Positions 24,306-32,281 of a DNA stretch of 64,000 nucleotides are shown here, in pieces. The notes under the pieces were generated by a model. That model did not search any database. It was not told where the DNA came from and saw nothing but the letters and a program-made list of their open reading frames with translations. Position 1 is the first letter of the stretch. The number at the start of each line of letters is the position of its first letter. The position numbers were made by a program, and so were the translations under genes. The DNA comes from Myxococcus sp. RHSTA-1-4. GTDB taxonomy: Bacteria; Myxococcota; Myxococcia; Myxococcales; Myxococcaceae. The stretch covers positions 124,001 through 188,000 of the forward strand of contig NZ_JAIQDG010000003.1 in NCBI RefSeq assembly GCF_020037125.1, written 5' to 3'.

Positions 24306-25697
24306 TCAGCGAATCGCAAGCAGGGACTGGGGCCGTGACGCGGCCACGCCGCGCTCCGGCTCCAGGGAGAAGGGCAGGGCCACCGGGTTCACCCGCCGCC
24401 AGAAGGACGACGAGAAGGCCGGGTCGATGTAGCGCGCGAACTCGGCACGGCGCGGGAAGTACGCCGCGAAGCTCTCCGGGCTCATCCGCGCGTCCTTCGC
24501 CGGGTACACCGCGCCGCCCGCCTCGCGCGTCAGCCGGTCCAGTTCCTCCACCAGCTTCCACGTCTTCTCGCCCCGGTTGGCGAAGTCCATGGCCAGCGTC
24601 ACGCCCTGGCGCGGGAAGGACATCCACCCCGGAGACGGAATGTCGCCGAACGTCTTCAGCACGGACAGGAAGCTGGGCAGCCCGCCGCGCGAGCTGCGCT
24701 CCAGAATCTCCTTCAGCGCGTCGCGCGCGGTGGCGTAGGGCACCACGCACTGGAACTGGAGGAAGCCGCGCTTCCCGTAGATGCGGTTCCACCCGTAGAT
24801 GGCATCCAGCGGGTAGAAGAACGGGTCGTAGTGCGTCAGCCGCTGCTTCGGCTTGCCGTTCTGCCGGTGGTAGTAGAGCCAGTTGAACGCGGACACCGAC
24901 AGCCGGTTGAGGCAGAAGGACGGCATGTCCATGGGCACCGCCAGCCCCACGCCGTGCGACAGGTGGCTCTTCGCCAACGGCAGCCCATCGAATTGCGGCG
25001 GCGCGAAGTTGCCCCGGTAGAGGAGGCCGCGGCCCACCTTCTTCCCCCGGGCCAGGCAGTCCACCCAGGCCATGGTGAACTCGTAGTCCGCCTCGGACTC
25101 GCGGGCCACCACGAGGAACTCGTCCAGGTTCCCGAAGGGCACCGTCTCCTGCAGCACGTACGGGTTGCTGATGGGCTTGAGCTGCACCTCCGCCCAGGTG
25201 ACGAGCCCGGTGAGCCCCAGGCCGCCAATCGTCGCGCCGTACCAGTCCGGGTTCTCGTCCGGCGCGCACACCCGGCGGCTGCCGTCCGAGCGCGCCAGCT
25301 CGAATCTCCGCACGTACCGGCCGAAGGTGCCCCCGCGGTGGTGGTTCTTCCCGTGCACGTCGTTGGCGATGGCGCCGCCCACCGTCACGAACTTGGTGCC
25401 CGGCGTCACCGGCAGGAACCAGCCGCGCGGCGCCGCCAGCCGCAGAATCATGTCCAGCGTGACGCCCGCCTCGCAGCGCACCACGCCCGTGGCCGGGTCG
25501 AAGGAGATGAACCTGTCCAACCCCGCCGTCAGCAGCAGCGTGCCGCCCGCGTTGAGGCACGAGTCGCCATAGCTGCGGCCCAGGCCATGCGGCAGCAGCG
25601 GCGTGCCCTCGCGGGGCAGCGCGTCCGTGCGCCACACCAGCGAGTGCGTGCGCTGCTCGACTCGGGGGTAGCGCCCCCAGGACTCCAGTGACTTCAT
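24306..25697 (-). CDS. FAD-linked oxidase, DprE1-like decaprenyl-phospho-ribose 2'-oxidase
   Basis: A 463-residue flavoenzyme with a PCMH-type FAD domain (PLLPHGLGRSYGDSCLN about 34-49; FVTVGGAIANDVHGKNHH about 103-120; GATIGGLGLTGLVTWAE about 154-170) and the DprE1-like C-terminal half with FYPLDAIYGWNRIYGKRGF, SVLKTFGD and YPAKDARM (Lys401, equivalent to the active-site Lys418 of the tuberculosis enzyme). The residue matching the benzothiazinone-target Cys387 appears to be Ala369 (VTLAMDF). It lies 13 bp after the UbiA-type gene and 24 bp before the SDR gene. Confidence 0.88.
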   Translation of the reverse strand: MKSLESWGRYPRVEQRTHSLVWRTDALPREGTPLLPHGLGRSYGDSCLNAGGTLLLTAGLDRFISFDPATGVVRCEAGVTLDMILRLAAPRGWFLPVTPGTKFVTVGGAIANDVHGKNHHRGGTFGRYVRRFELARSDGSRRVCAPDENPDWYGATIGGLGLTGLVTWAEVQLKPISNPYVLQETVPFGNLDEFLVVARESEADYEFTMAWVDCLARGKKVGRGLLYRGNFAPPQFDGLPLAKSHLSHGVGLAVPMDMPSFCLNRLSVSAFNWLYYHRQNGKPKQRLTHYDPFFYPLDAIYGWNRIYGKRGFLQFQCVVPYATARDALKEILERSSRGGLPSFLSVLKTFGDIPSPGWMSFPRQGVTLAMDFANRGEKTWKLVEELDRLTREAGGAVYPAKDARMSPESFAAYFPRRAEFARYIDPAFSSSFWRRVNPVALPFSLEPERGVAASRPQSLLAIR

Positions 25698-25710
25698 CGC
25701 GCGAGTCCTC

Positions 25711-27156
25711 TCACTTCGCGGCCCATAGCACCAAGGCCGACACCAGCCCCACCGCGTAGCTCACCCGGTCCCTCAGGGCGAAGACGAGCGGGTCCTCGTT
25801 CACCAGCCCGCGGTGCGCCAGCACCCATACCCGCCCCACCCAGTACAACATCACCGGGCACAGCAACCACAGCCGCTCCGGGTGGGCATACAGCGCCGTC
25901 ACCTCCTTGGAGGTGATGTAGAGCGCCAGCACCAGCACGGACACCTGTCCGGCGGCGGCGCCCAGGCTGGCGAGCTGCTCGTAGTCCTGCGCCAGGTAGC
26001 CGCGCCCGTGCGCCGACGTCTCGTTGGACAGCCGCAGCCGCCGCACCTCGGAGAGCCGCTTCACCAGCGCCAGCGACAGGAAGAGGAACATGCTGAACAT
26101 CATCAGCCAGCTCGACGTGGGCACGCCCACCGCCAGCGAGCCGCCGAAGATGCGCACCGTGTAGAGGCCCGCGAGCACCAGCACGTCCAGCATCACCACC
26201 TGCTTCAGCCGCAGCGAGTACGCCAGCGTCAGCGCGTAGTACGTGGCCAGCAGCGCGGCGAACGCGGGCGGCAGCAGCAGGCACACCGCCGCTCCGGCCA
26301 GCAGCAGCGCGGGCGCCAGCACCACGCCCGTGCTCACCGGCAGCGCGCACGCCGCGAAGGGGCGCTTGCACTTCGTCGGGTGCCGCCGGTCCGAGTCCAG
26401 GTCCAGCAAGTCATTCAGCACGTACACGCTGGAGGCGCACAGGCTGAAGGCGGTGAAGCCGAGCACCGCGTGCAGCAGCATGTCCGGCCGCGTCGCCTTG
26501 TGCGCGGCCAGCAGCGGGACGAAGACGAGCGCGTTCTTCGCCCACTGGTGCACGCGCAGCGCCTTCACCCAGACACGAGGGCCCACGCGGGGGCGCTCGA
26601 AGACGCGGTGCACCTGGCGGCCCAGCCCATGCGCCTGCTTCAGCACGCCGGCCGGTGCATGCACCACCACCACCTGCCGGGACTCGCGCCACAGCGGCAC
26701 GTCCACCGCGTCATTGCCCGCATAGTCGAAGGTGCCCAGCGACTCCTTCAGCCGCGCCAGCTTGCGCGCTCCGGACAGGTTCACCGTGCCGTCGCTCGCG
26801 AACACGTCCGAGAAGAGTCCCAGGTGGGCGGCCACGCCGTCGGCGATGCGCCGGTCCGCCGCGGTGGCCAGCACCAGCCGGCGTCCCCGCGCCTTCTCCT
26901 CCTTCAGCCAGGCCAGCAGCTCCTCGTTGTACGGCAGGAGCGAGGCGTCCAGCGCCGCCCGCCGCGCCACCTCCGCCTTGAAGAAGGCCTTCCCCTTCAG
27001 CACCCACAGCGGCACCAGCAGGAGCAGCCACGGCGCCTGCTTGAAGAGGACCAGCAGGCTCTCATGCAGCGTGTCCGTGCGCACCAGCGTCCCGTCGAGG
27101 TCGACGGCGAGCGGCACGTCCGGTGGGTCGGCTGGAAGCGGTTTTTCAGGAAGCAT
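25711..27156 (-). CDS. HAD phosphatase-UbiA prenyltransferase fusion (DPPR synthase-like)
   Basis: A 481-residue bifunctional protein. Residues about 14-190 form a HAD-type phosphatase (AVDLDGTLVRTD nucleophile motif, VLATAADRRIADGVA, KLARLKESLGTFDYAGNDAVD). Residues about 200-481 form a UbiA prenyltransferase with about eight helices and the NDLLDLDSDRRHP aspartate motif. The UbiA part resembles 5-phosphoribosyl-1-pyrophosphate:decaprenyl-phosphate transferase (Rv3806c); the fused phosphatase would remove the 5-phosphate, as the separate phospholipid-phosphoribose phosphatase does. First gene of the dprE-like operon. Confidence 0.88.
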   Translation of the reverse strand: MLPEKPLPADPPDVPLAVDLDGTLVRTDTLHESLLVLFKQAPWLLLLVPLWVLKGKAFFKAEVARRAALDASLLPYNEELLAWLKEEKARGRRLVLATAADRRIADGVAAHLGLFSDVFASDGTVNLSGARKLARLKESLGTFDYAGNDAVDVPLWRESRQVVVVHAPAGVLKQAHGLGRQVHRVFERPRVGPRVWVKALRVHQWAKNALVFVPLLAAHKATRPDMLLHAVLGFTAFSLCASSVYVLNDLLDLDSDRRHPTKCKRPFAACALPVSTGVVLAPALLLAGAAVCLLLPPAFAALLATYYALTLAYSLRLKQVVMLDVLVLAGLYTVRIFGGSLAVGVPTSSWLMMFSMFLFLSLALVKRLSEVRRLRLSNETSAHGRGYLAQDYEQLASLGAAAGQVSVLVLALYITSKEVTALYAHPERLWLLCPVMLYWVGRVWVLAHRGLVNEDPLVFALRDRVSYAVGLVSALVLWAAK

Positions 27157-27264
27157 CGGAAGAAGTGACAGGCTAGCGCAGCATGGCCGGGCATGGGACG
27201 GGCCGCCCCCGGGTGTGACGGCCTCGCCGCCCAGGAGACACTCTGTCCGGCCAGGGGGCCGCGC

Positions 27265-28308
27265 TCAGTCCGGCCGGGCCAGCAGGAGCGTCTGGAGGGG
27301 GAGGTGGCGGATGGGGCGGGTCTGCTCGATTCGGAAACCCGCGTCGTCCAGGAAGCCCTCCACCTCCGCGGGCGTGTAGGCCGCCGCGCCGGACGTCAGG
27401 AAGTAGTGCAGGCCGATCAGCGGCGCCGAGCTGGCCGGGGCCTCGATGTCCTCGCGCAGGTACTCCAGCACGGCCAGCGTCCCCTTGGAGCCCAGCGCGC
27501 CGCGCACCCGCCGCAGCAGGGCCACGTTCTGCGCGGGGGACAGGTGGTGCATCACCTGGAAGAGCAGTACCGCGTCATACGGGCCCCCCAGCTCGGCCGT
27601 GAGGATGTCGCCCTCGCGGTGGGTGACGAGGTGGCTCAGCCCGGCCGAGGTGATGATGTCCCGGCCCACCCGGGCGCTGCCCTCGAGGTCCAGCACCGTG
27701 GCCTTCAGCCCCCGGTGGCGCAGGCACAGCTCCGCGGCGAACCAGCCGTGGGCGCCGCCCAAATCCAGCAGGCTCTTCGCTCCGCGGGGCAGGGGGATGG
27801 CCGCCGCCACCTCCGGGGCCGCCAGCCGCGCGAGCTGGTGCATGGCGTGGATGTAGTCGCGCCAGCGCGGGTCCCCCGGGGCGAAGTGGTGGATGTCCAC
27901 CGCCTGCCCGGAGCGGACCACGCCCTCCAGCCCCGTCCACCAGTCCCACTGCGTGTAGTTGAACTCCAGGAAGGCGCCCACGTACTTCGGCGAGCGCGGG
28001 TCCAGCCAGCGCTTCGCCCGGGGGGCCAGCCGGTAGCGCCCGTCGCGCTGGCGCTCCACCGCCTCGCACGCCACCAGCGCCTCCAGCAGGGTGCGGGTGC
28101 CCTCGGGTGACAGCTTCAGCCGCTCCGCCAGTGCCTCGGCCGGGGCCGCGCCCTCCGCGAGGGCCGCGTACACTCCCAGCCGCACGCCCGCCATCAGCGT
28201 GCGTGAGGCCATCATCCCGAAGAAGGCGTGCGCCAGCGGCTGGGGGGCCAGGTTGAACCAGTCCGCCACGCGCTCCAGCAGGTTGTCCGCCTTGAGCCCC
28301 AGCCTCAT
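27265..28308 (-). CDS. SAM-dependent O-methyltransferase with winged-helix N-terminus
   Basis: A 347-residue class I methyltransferase of the hydroxyneurosporene/acetylserotonin type. The N-terminal dimerisation and winged-helix part (LGVYAALAEGAAPAEALAERL, LSPEGTRTLLEALVACEAVE) is followed by the SAM domain with LLDLGGAHGWFAAEL (motif I), ATVLDLEGSARVG, and DAVLLFQVMHHLSPAQN. Substrate unknown. ATG 28308 is chosen since longer readings overlap the upstream gene. It starts 10 bp after the small surface protein gene and ends 108 bp before the HAD-UbiA gene, so all five may be one transcript. Confidence 0.85.
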   Translation of the reverse strand: MRLGLKADNLLERVADWFNLAPQPLAHAFFGMMASRTLMAGVRLGVYAALAEGAAPAEALAERLKLSPEGTRTLLEALVACEAVERQRDGRYRLAPRAKRWLDPRSPKYVGAFLEFNYTQWDWWTGLEGVVRSGQAVDIHHFAPGDPRWRDYIHAMHQLARLAAPEVAAAIPLPRGAKSLLDLGGAHGWFAAELCLRHRGLKATVLDLEGSARVGRDIITSAGLSHLVTHREGDILTAELGGPYDAVLLFQVMHHLSPAQNVALLRRVRGALGSKGTLAVLEYLREDIEAPASSAPLIGLHYFLTSGAAAYTPAEVEGFLDDAGFRIEQTRPIRHLPLQTLLLARPD

Positions 28309-28318
28309 GCGCGAATCC

Positions 28319-28702
28319 CTACCGCTTCTTCCGCCGGGGCGCGGCCACCGCGGCCAACCCCACCAGCAGCAGCGCCGCCTCGGGGCCGAGCAGGCAGCCC
28401 GTCGTCTTCGCCTCCCGCACACCCGTGTAGCGGCACGTCCCATCCTGACAGGTGAAGCGGGGCGAGCAGTCCCGGGTGCTGCGGCAGACGGTGTGCACCC
28501 GGCCGGTGCCGTCCTCCCCTTCCTCGTTGTCCCGGTCCGCGCCGCCCTCGCCCGCCGAGGCATCCGGCAGGTCGATGGGCAGACCGCCATCCGCCCCTGC
28601 GTCGGCATCCGACTGGGCGAGGGACGTGGCGGGCAGCAGGAGGGGGAGGCAGGCCAGCAGGCCCACCAGACGGGAGCGCAGGGGGTGACGGGTGGAGGAC
28701 AT
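28319..28702 (-). CDS. Small secreted protein with MYXO-CTERM-like tail
   Basis: A 127-residue protein: signal peptide (LVGLLACLPLLLPATSLAQ), an acidic Asp/Gly/Glu-rich spacer (about 32-68), a compact Cys cluster (VCRSTRDCSPRFTCQDGTC), and a C-terminal sorting-like tail with Cys, one hydrophobic helix and a basic end (GCLLGPEAALLLVGLAAVAA then PRRKKR). That tail resembles MYXO-CTERM (TIGR03901) signals. ATG 28702 is used; a GTG precedes it. Probably co-transcribed with the methyltransferase. Confidence 0.75.
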   Translation of the reverse strand: MSSTRHPLRSRLVGLLACLPLLLPATSLAQSDADAGADGGLPIDLPDASAGEGGADRDNEEGEDGTGRVHTVCRSTRDCSPRFTCQDGTCRYTGVREAKTTGCLLGPEAALLLVGLAAVAAPRRKKR

Positions 28703-28768
28703 CACGGAGCAGCCACCCTAACCGCCCGGCGGCACGGATGCATCCTCCACGGAACCGGGGCCAGAATG

Positions 28769-28798
28769 TCTGACCCTTTACCCGGCATCTGGTACGGT
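28769..28798 (+). promoter_or_regulatory. Putative sigma-70-type promoter of the response-regulator gene
   Basis: TCTGAC (28769-28774), 18-base spacer, TACGGT (28793-28798). It lies 10 bases before the ATG at 28809, implying a leaderless or very short leader mRNA; no Shine-Dalgarno site is visible. Confidence 0.4.
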
Positions 28799-28808
28799 AC
28801 GCCCCGCG

Positions 28809-30134
28809 ATGGCACCCCGAATCCTCGTGGTCGATGACAACCAGGAGCTCTTGTCCCTCCTCACGCAGCTCTTCGAGGAGGCGGGCTACGAGGTCGTCGG
28901 CGCCAATCGCGGCAAGCAGGCCGTCGACGTGGCCCGGGCCAATCCCCCCGCGGCGGCCGTGCTCGACATCCTCCTGCCGGACATGATGGGGTACCACCTC
29001 GCGGACGCGCTGCGGAAGGACAACCCCCAGCTCCCGCTCCTCTTCATCACCGGCGTCTTCAAGGGCGGCAAGCACGCCGTGGAGGCGCGCGCCAAGTACC
29101 AGGCCGCCGGCTACTTCGAGAAGCCCTTCGAGGCCCAGAAGCTCCTGGAGGCGATGACCAAGGTCCTCCCCCCGGAGAAGAAGGCGGCCCCGGCCGCCTC
29201 GCTCCAGGACGCCTTCGAGGTGGAGCTGGACATCGACGTGGAGGACGAGGGCCCGCAGGACGCCATGGAGCTGACCGGCCGCATCAAGGTGACGGGCGGC
29301 GGCAACATCACGGCGGAAATCCGCGGCGCCAACCTCACCGCCAGCCCCATGCAGAAGGTGCCGGCCACCCAGGTGCGCCCGCCCACCCCGGGCCGGCCGC
29401 CGGACCCGCTGCCCGTGGGCGCGGGGGCTCCGGGCAGCCGCCGTGGCGAGCTGAAGGACAACCTGCCGTCGCTGCTCACCGCCTTCTACCTGTCTCGCGA
29501 GACGGGTGAGCTGGGCGTGCAGAAGGGCAAGGTGAAGAAGGTCGTCTACTTCGAGAAGGGCACCCCGGTGTTCGCCCTCTCCAACCTGCTGGCGGACCGC
29601 TTCGGCCAGTTCCTGGTGCGCGTGGGGAAGATAAAGCCCGAGCAGCTCCAGGACGCGTCCGCCGTGGCCGGGCAGACGAACCGCCGCACCGGCGACGTGC
29701 TGGTGGAGCGCGGCCTGCTCAAGGACACCGAGCGGCTCTACTACGTGGGCCAGCAGGTGAAGGCCGTCATCTACTCCCTCTTCGCGTGGGAAGAGGGCAC
29801 GTACGTGATGAGCTTCAAGGAGAAGGCCTCCTCGGAGTCCATCAAGCTGGACGTCCACCCGGCCAACCTCATCGTCCGCGGCATCAAGAAGCTCTACAAG
29901 CCGGAGCGCCTGCGCCGGCTGCTGCAGCCGGAGGACCGGCTCATCCCCGCCGTGGCCCCGGCCTACCAGCTCAACGAGGTGGAGCTGGAGCGGTGGGAGG
30001 CGGAGCTGTTGCCGAAGATTGACGGCAACCGCACCGTGGCGGAGCTGCTGGCCTTCGCCAACCGCCCCGAGCACGTCGTCTACGGCTTCCTGGTGGCGAT
30101 GATGTCGCTGGGCATCCTGGACAAGCGCTCGTAG
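28809..30134 (+). CDS. Response regulator with DUF4388-like effector region
   Basis: A 441-residue protein. REC domain at 1-120: acidic pair Asp9/Asp10, phospho-acceptor Asp in VLDILLPDMMG, Thr in FITG and Lys in YFEKPFE. A low-complexity acidic/Pro linker (about 125-210) follows. The C-terminal half holds a DUF4388 (PatA N-terminal-like) domain starting RGELKDNLPSLLTAFYLSRETGEL, with KVKKVVYFEKGTPVFALSN, then a second repeat-like region ending in a winged-helix-like PEHVVYGFLVAMMSLGIL. There is no DNA-binding domain; such proteins work by protein contacts in motility and development of myxobacteria. Confidence 0.88.
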   Translation: MAPRILVVDDNQELLSLLTQLFEEAGYEVVGANRGKQAVDVARANPPAAAVLDILLPDMMGYHLADALRKDNPQLPLLFITGVFKGGKHAVEARAKYQAAGYFEKPFEAQKLLEAMTKVLPPEKKAAPAASLQDAFEVELDIDVEDEGPQDAMELTGRIKVTGGGNITAEIRGANLTASPMQKVPATQVRPPTPGRPPDPLPVGAGAPGSRRGELKDNLPSLLTAFYLSRETGELGVQKGKVKKVVYFEKGTPVFALSNLLADRFGQFLVRVGKIKPEQLQDASAVAGQTNRRTGDVLVERGLLKDTERLYYVGQQVKAVIYSLFAWEEGTYVMSFKEKASSESIKLDVHPANLIVRGIKKLYKPERLRRLLQPEDRLIPAVAPAYQLNEVELERWEAELLPKIDGNRTVAELLAFANRPEHVVYGFLVAMMSLGILDKRS

Positions 30135-30157
30135 CGCGGCGTCCACGCGGCGGGTTG

Positions 30158-32281
30158 TCAGGGGAAGACGTCCACCACCTTGAAGAACATGGCGTGGCCG
30201 ACGGCGGGGGCCTCCAGAGTGGACTCGGGATGACGGGTGCAGCCGTCCTCGTCGCACAGCACGAGGCAGACAGGGTAGCGCCGTCCGTTGGGCAGCTCCA
30301 GCGCCGTGTAGCGGCCGATGACCGTCTCTCCCTTCGTCCACAGCCGCCCCATGATGAGCGTGTCGTCTGGTAGTGAGGAACTGCTGAAGACTCGGCTGAC
30401 GATGTCGCCGTCGTGCACGAACAACGGTCTGGCGCCACCCGGCTTGTCCGTGCGCACGTAGATGCTGATCTGGCTTCCCTGCTGCAGGCCGAGCTCTCGC
30501 ATGGCCTCGAGCGCCCCGTCGGGGCAGGGGGTATCGGGCGTGGGGCGCACCTGGGGGCCGGAGCAGGCCAGGGCGGCCGCGGCGCCGCAGGCCACGATTC
30601 CGCGCTTGAGGGGGGAGACGAGGCCCGTCGCGGAGGGACGGGGGGCTGAAGGAGTGGGCATGGGGGGTTCCTGGGGCGGGGGTGAAGCAAGGGCCGCCCC
30701 GGCGTCGGGAGAATGGGGGCGCCCGAGGGCAGGCGCTACTTCGGGGCTCACGGCTTCCGTTGCGCCGGACGCGGGTTGGAGCCGGATGCGCTCCAGCGCC
30801 AGCACGCCCGCCAGTCCCGCCGCTGCCAGCATCGCCACGAGCTCCAACCTGCGCCGTGTCGTCCGGTGTCTCGGTACGGTGGGGGCAGCCCCCGGGGCCT
30901 CCTGCTTCGTCAGCAGGGGCTCCTCGGGAGGGGCTTGCCTCGCGTTGCGAGCCGGCTGGGGCACCGCTGCTTGCGCCACTCGGGGAGCTTCGGGCGAGGG
31001 CGCTTCCGGCGGCATCACTCCTTCGGCAGCCACCGCCTCTCGCACCTCGGCGGGGTCGTGCACCTTGGCGGGCCGCGTCGCCACGTCCACCATGGGCACC
31101 GCCTCTCGCGGCTCGATGGGGCCCCGTGCTTCGGTGGGCCGCACCACCATGTCCGCTGCTGACGCCGTCATGGCCTGGGGATGGCGCCGCCGCAGCCAGC
31201 GCACGGCGGCCTTGTTGGCTCGCACGTCGGGTCGCTGCATCCTGTCGCGCATCAGGGCTGCTTCGTGGCCGGGCGCCAGCGGCCCCCACGCGCCATCCTC
31301 GGTGGTGGTGGTGCGCGAGTGGCTGCCCGGGCCCGCGTACCATTCGAAGAGGGGCGCGTCCCACGCCTCCCCCGCGCCCTCCAGCGCCCGGCGCACCTCC
31401 GCGGCCAGCGTGGCCAGGTGTGCCGGACGCGCCTCGGGTCGAAACGCCAGCAACCGCATGACGAGCGCCGCCAGTGGCTCGGGCACACGAGGGTTGAGGA
31501 GGGCCAGCGGTTCGAGCGCCAGCGCCTCCAGCCCCTCCTCCGCGATGCTCTTGCCCCAGCCCAGTTGCAGCGGCGGGTATTCGTCGGCCAGCAGCCGGTA
31601 GAAGGTGACGCCCACCGCGTACGCCTCGTCCGCCACCGTGTACGGGTAGCGCCCGCCCCCGCCCCGCAGCGCACGCGTGCGCCAGGCCATGACTTGGGGG
31701 CTGTAATACAGGGGCGTGCCCGGAGGCATGCGCGCGGTGCAGGTGAGGGCGGCGGCCTCCGGGTAGACGCCCGCCCCCCAGTCCAGCACCACCACGCGTC
31801 CGTCCGGGCCGACCATCACGTTGCCGCCCTTGAAGTCGCGGTGCATCACGCCCAGGGCGTGAGCGGCCGCCAGCGCCTCGGCCACCTGAGAGAGCAGCCC
31901 GCTCACCTGGCGCGCGGTGGGGTTGCGCAGCTGGGCCCAGCGGTACAGCTCCTCGCCGTGCACGTACTCCAGCACCAGGTACGGGTAGCCCGCTGCTTCC
32001 GCCTCCCACCGTCCCGCCTCCACCAACCGCGCCACGCCCGGGTGCCGCACCCGCCTCAGTGCCTCCGCCTCCCGGCCGAAGCCCGCGTCCTCCGGCGTCC
32101 GCGCCAGCTTCAGCGCGTACAGGGGGCCGGTGGGCGCATCCACCTCTCTTACCGCGTACACCGTGCCGAAGCCGCCATGGCCCACCTGGTTCTCCACCCG
32201 CCAGCGCCCGACCTGGGTCCCTTCCGGCAGCGCCAGCGGTGAGAGCACCCGCGCTTCGGCACCCTGTCTGGCCCCCTTCAT
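30158..32281 (-). CDS. Membrane Ser/Thr protein kinase with external lipoprotein-like domain (locus 2)
   Basis: A 707-residue Hanks-type kinase. Glycine loop GHGGFGTV (34-41), Lys58 in ALKLA, HRD 147-149 in HRDFKGGN, and DWG (167-169) in place of DFG. After the kinase domain come a long Pro/Ala-rich cytoplasmic linker, a transmembrane helix at about 479-497, a second hydrophobic segment (GIVACGAAAALAC, about 560-573) resembling a lipoprotein signal, and a beta-rich C-terminal domain (about 590-707) like that of the kinase at 8-9.9 kb. ATG 32281 overlaps the upstream DUF2381 stop (ATGA). Confidence 0.9.
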   Translation of the reverse strand: MKGARQGAEARVLSPLALPEGTQVGRWRVENQVGHGGFGTVYAVREVDAPTGPLYALKLARTPEDAGFGREAEALRRVRHPGVARLVEAGRWEAEAAGYPYLVLEYVHGEELYRWAQLRNPTARQVSGLLSQVAEALAAAHALGVMHRDFKGGNVMVGPDGRVVVLDWGAGVYPEAAALTCTARMPPGTPLYYSPQVMAWRTRALRGGGGRYPYTVADEAYAVGVTFYRLLADEYPPLQLGWGKSIAEEGLEALALEPLALLNPRVPEPLAALVMRLLAFRPEARPAHLATLAAEVRRALEGAGEAWDAPLFEWYAGPGSHSRTTTTEDGAWGPLAPGHEAALMRDRMQRPDVRANKAAVRWLRRRHPQAMTASAADMVVRPTEARGPIEPREAVPMVDVATRPAKVHDPAEVREAVAAEGVMPPEAPSPEAPRVAQAAVPQPARNARQAPPEEPLLTKQEAPGAAPTVPRHRTTRRRLELVAMLAAAGLAGVLALERIRLQPASGATEAVSPEVAPALGRPHSPDAGAALASPPPQEPPMPTPSAPRPSATGLVSPLKRGIVACGAAAALACSGPQVRPTPDTPCPDGALEAMRELGLQQGSQISIYVRTDKPGGARPLFVHDGDIVSRVFSSSSLPDDTLIMGRLWTKGETVIGRYTALELPNGRRYPVCLVLCDEDGCTRHPESTLEAPAVGHAMFFKVVDVFP

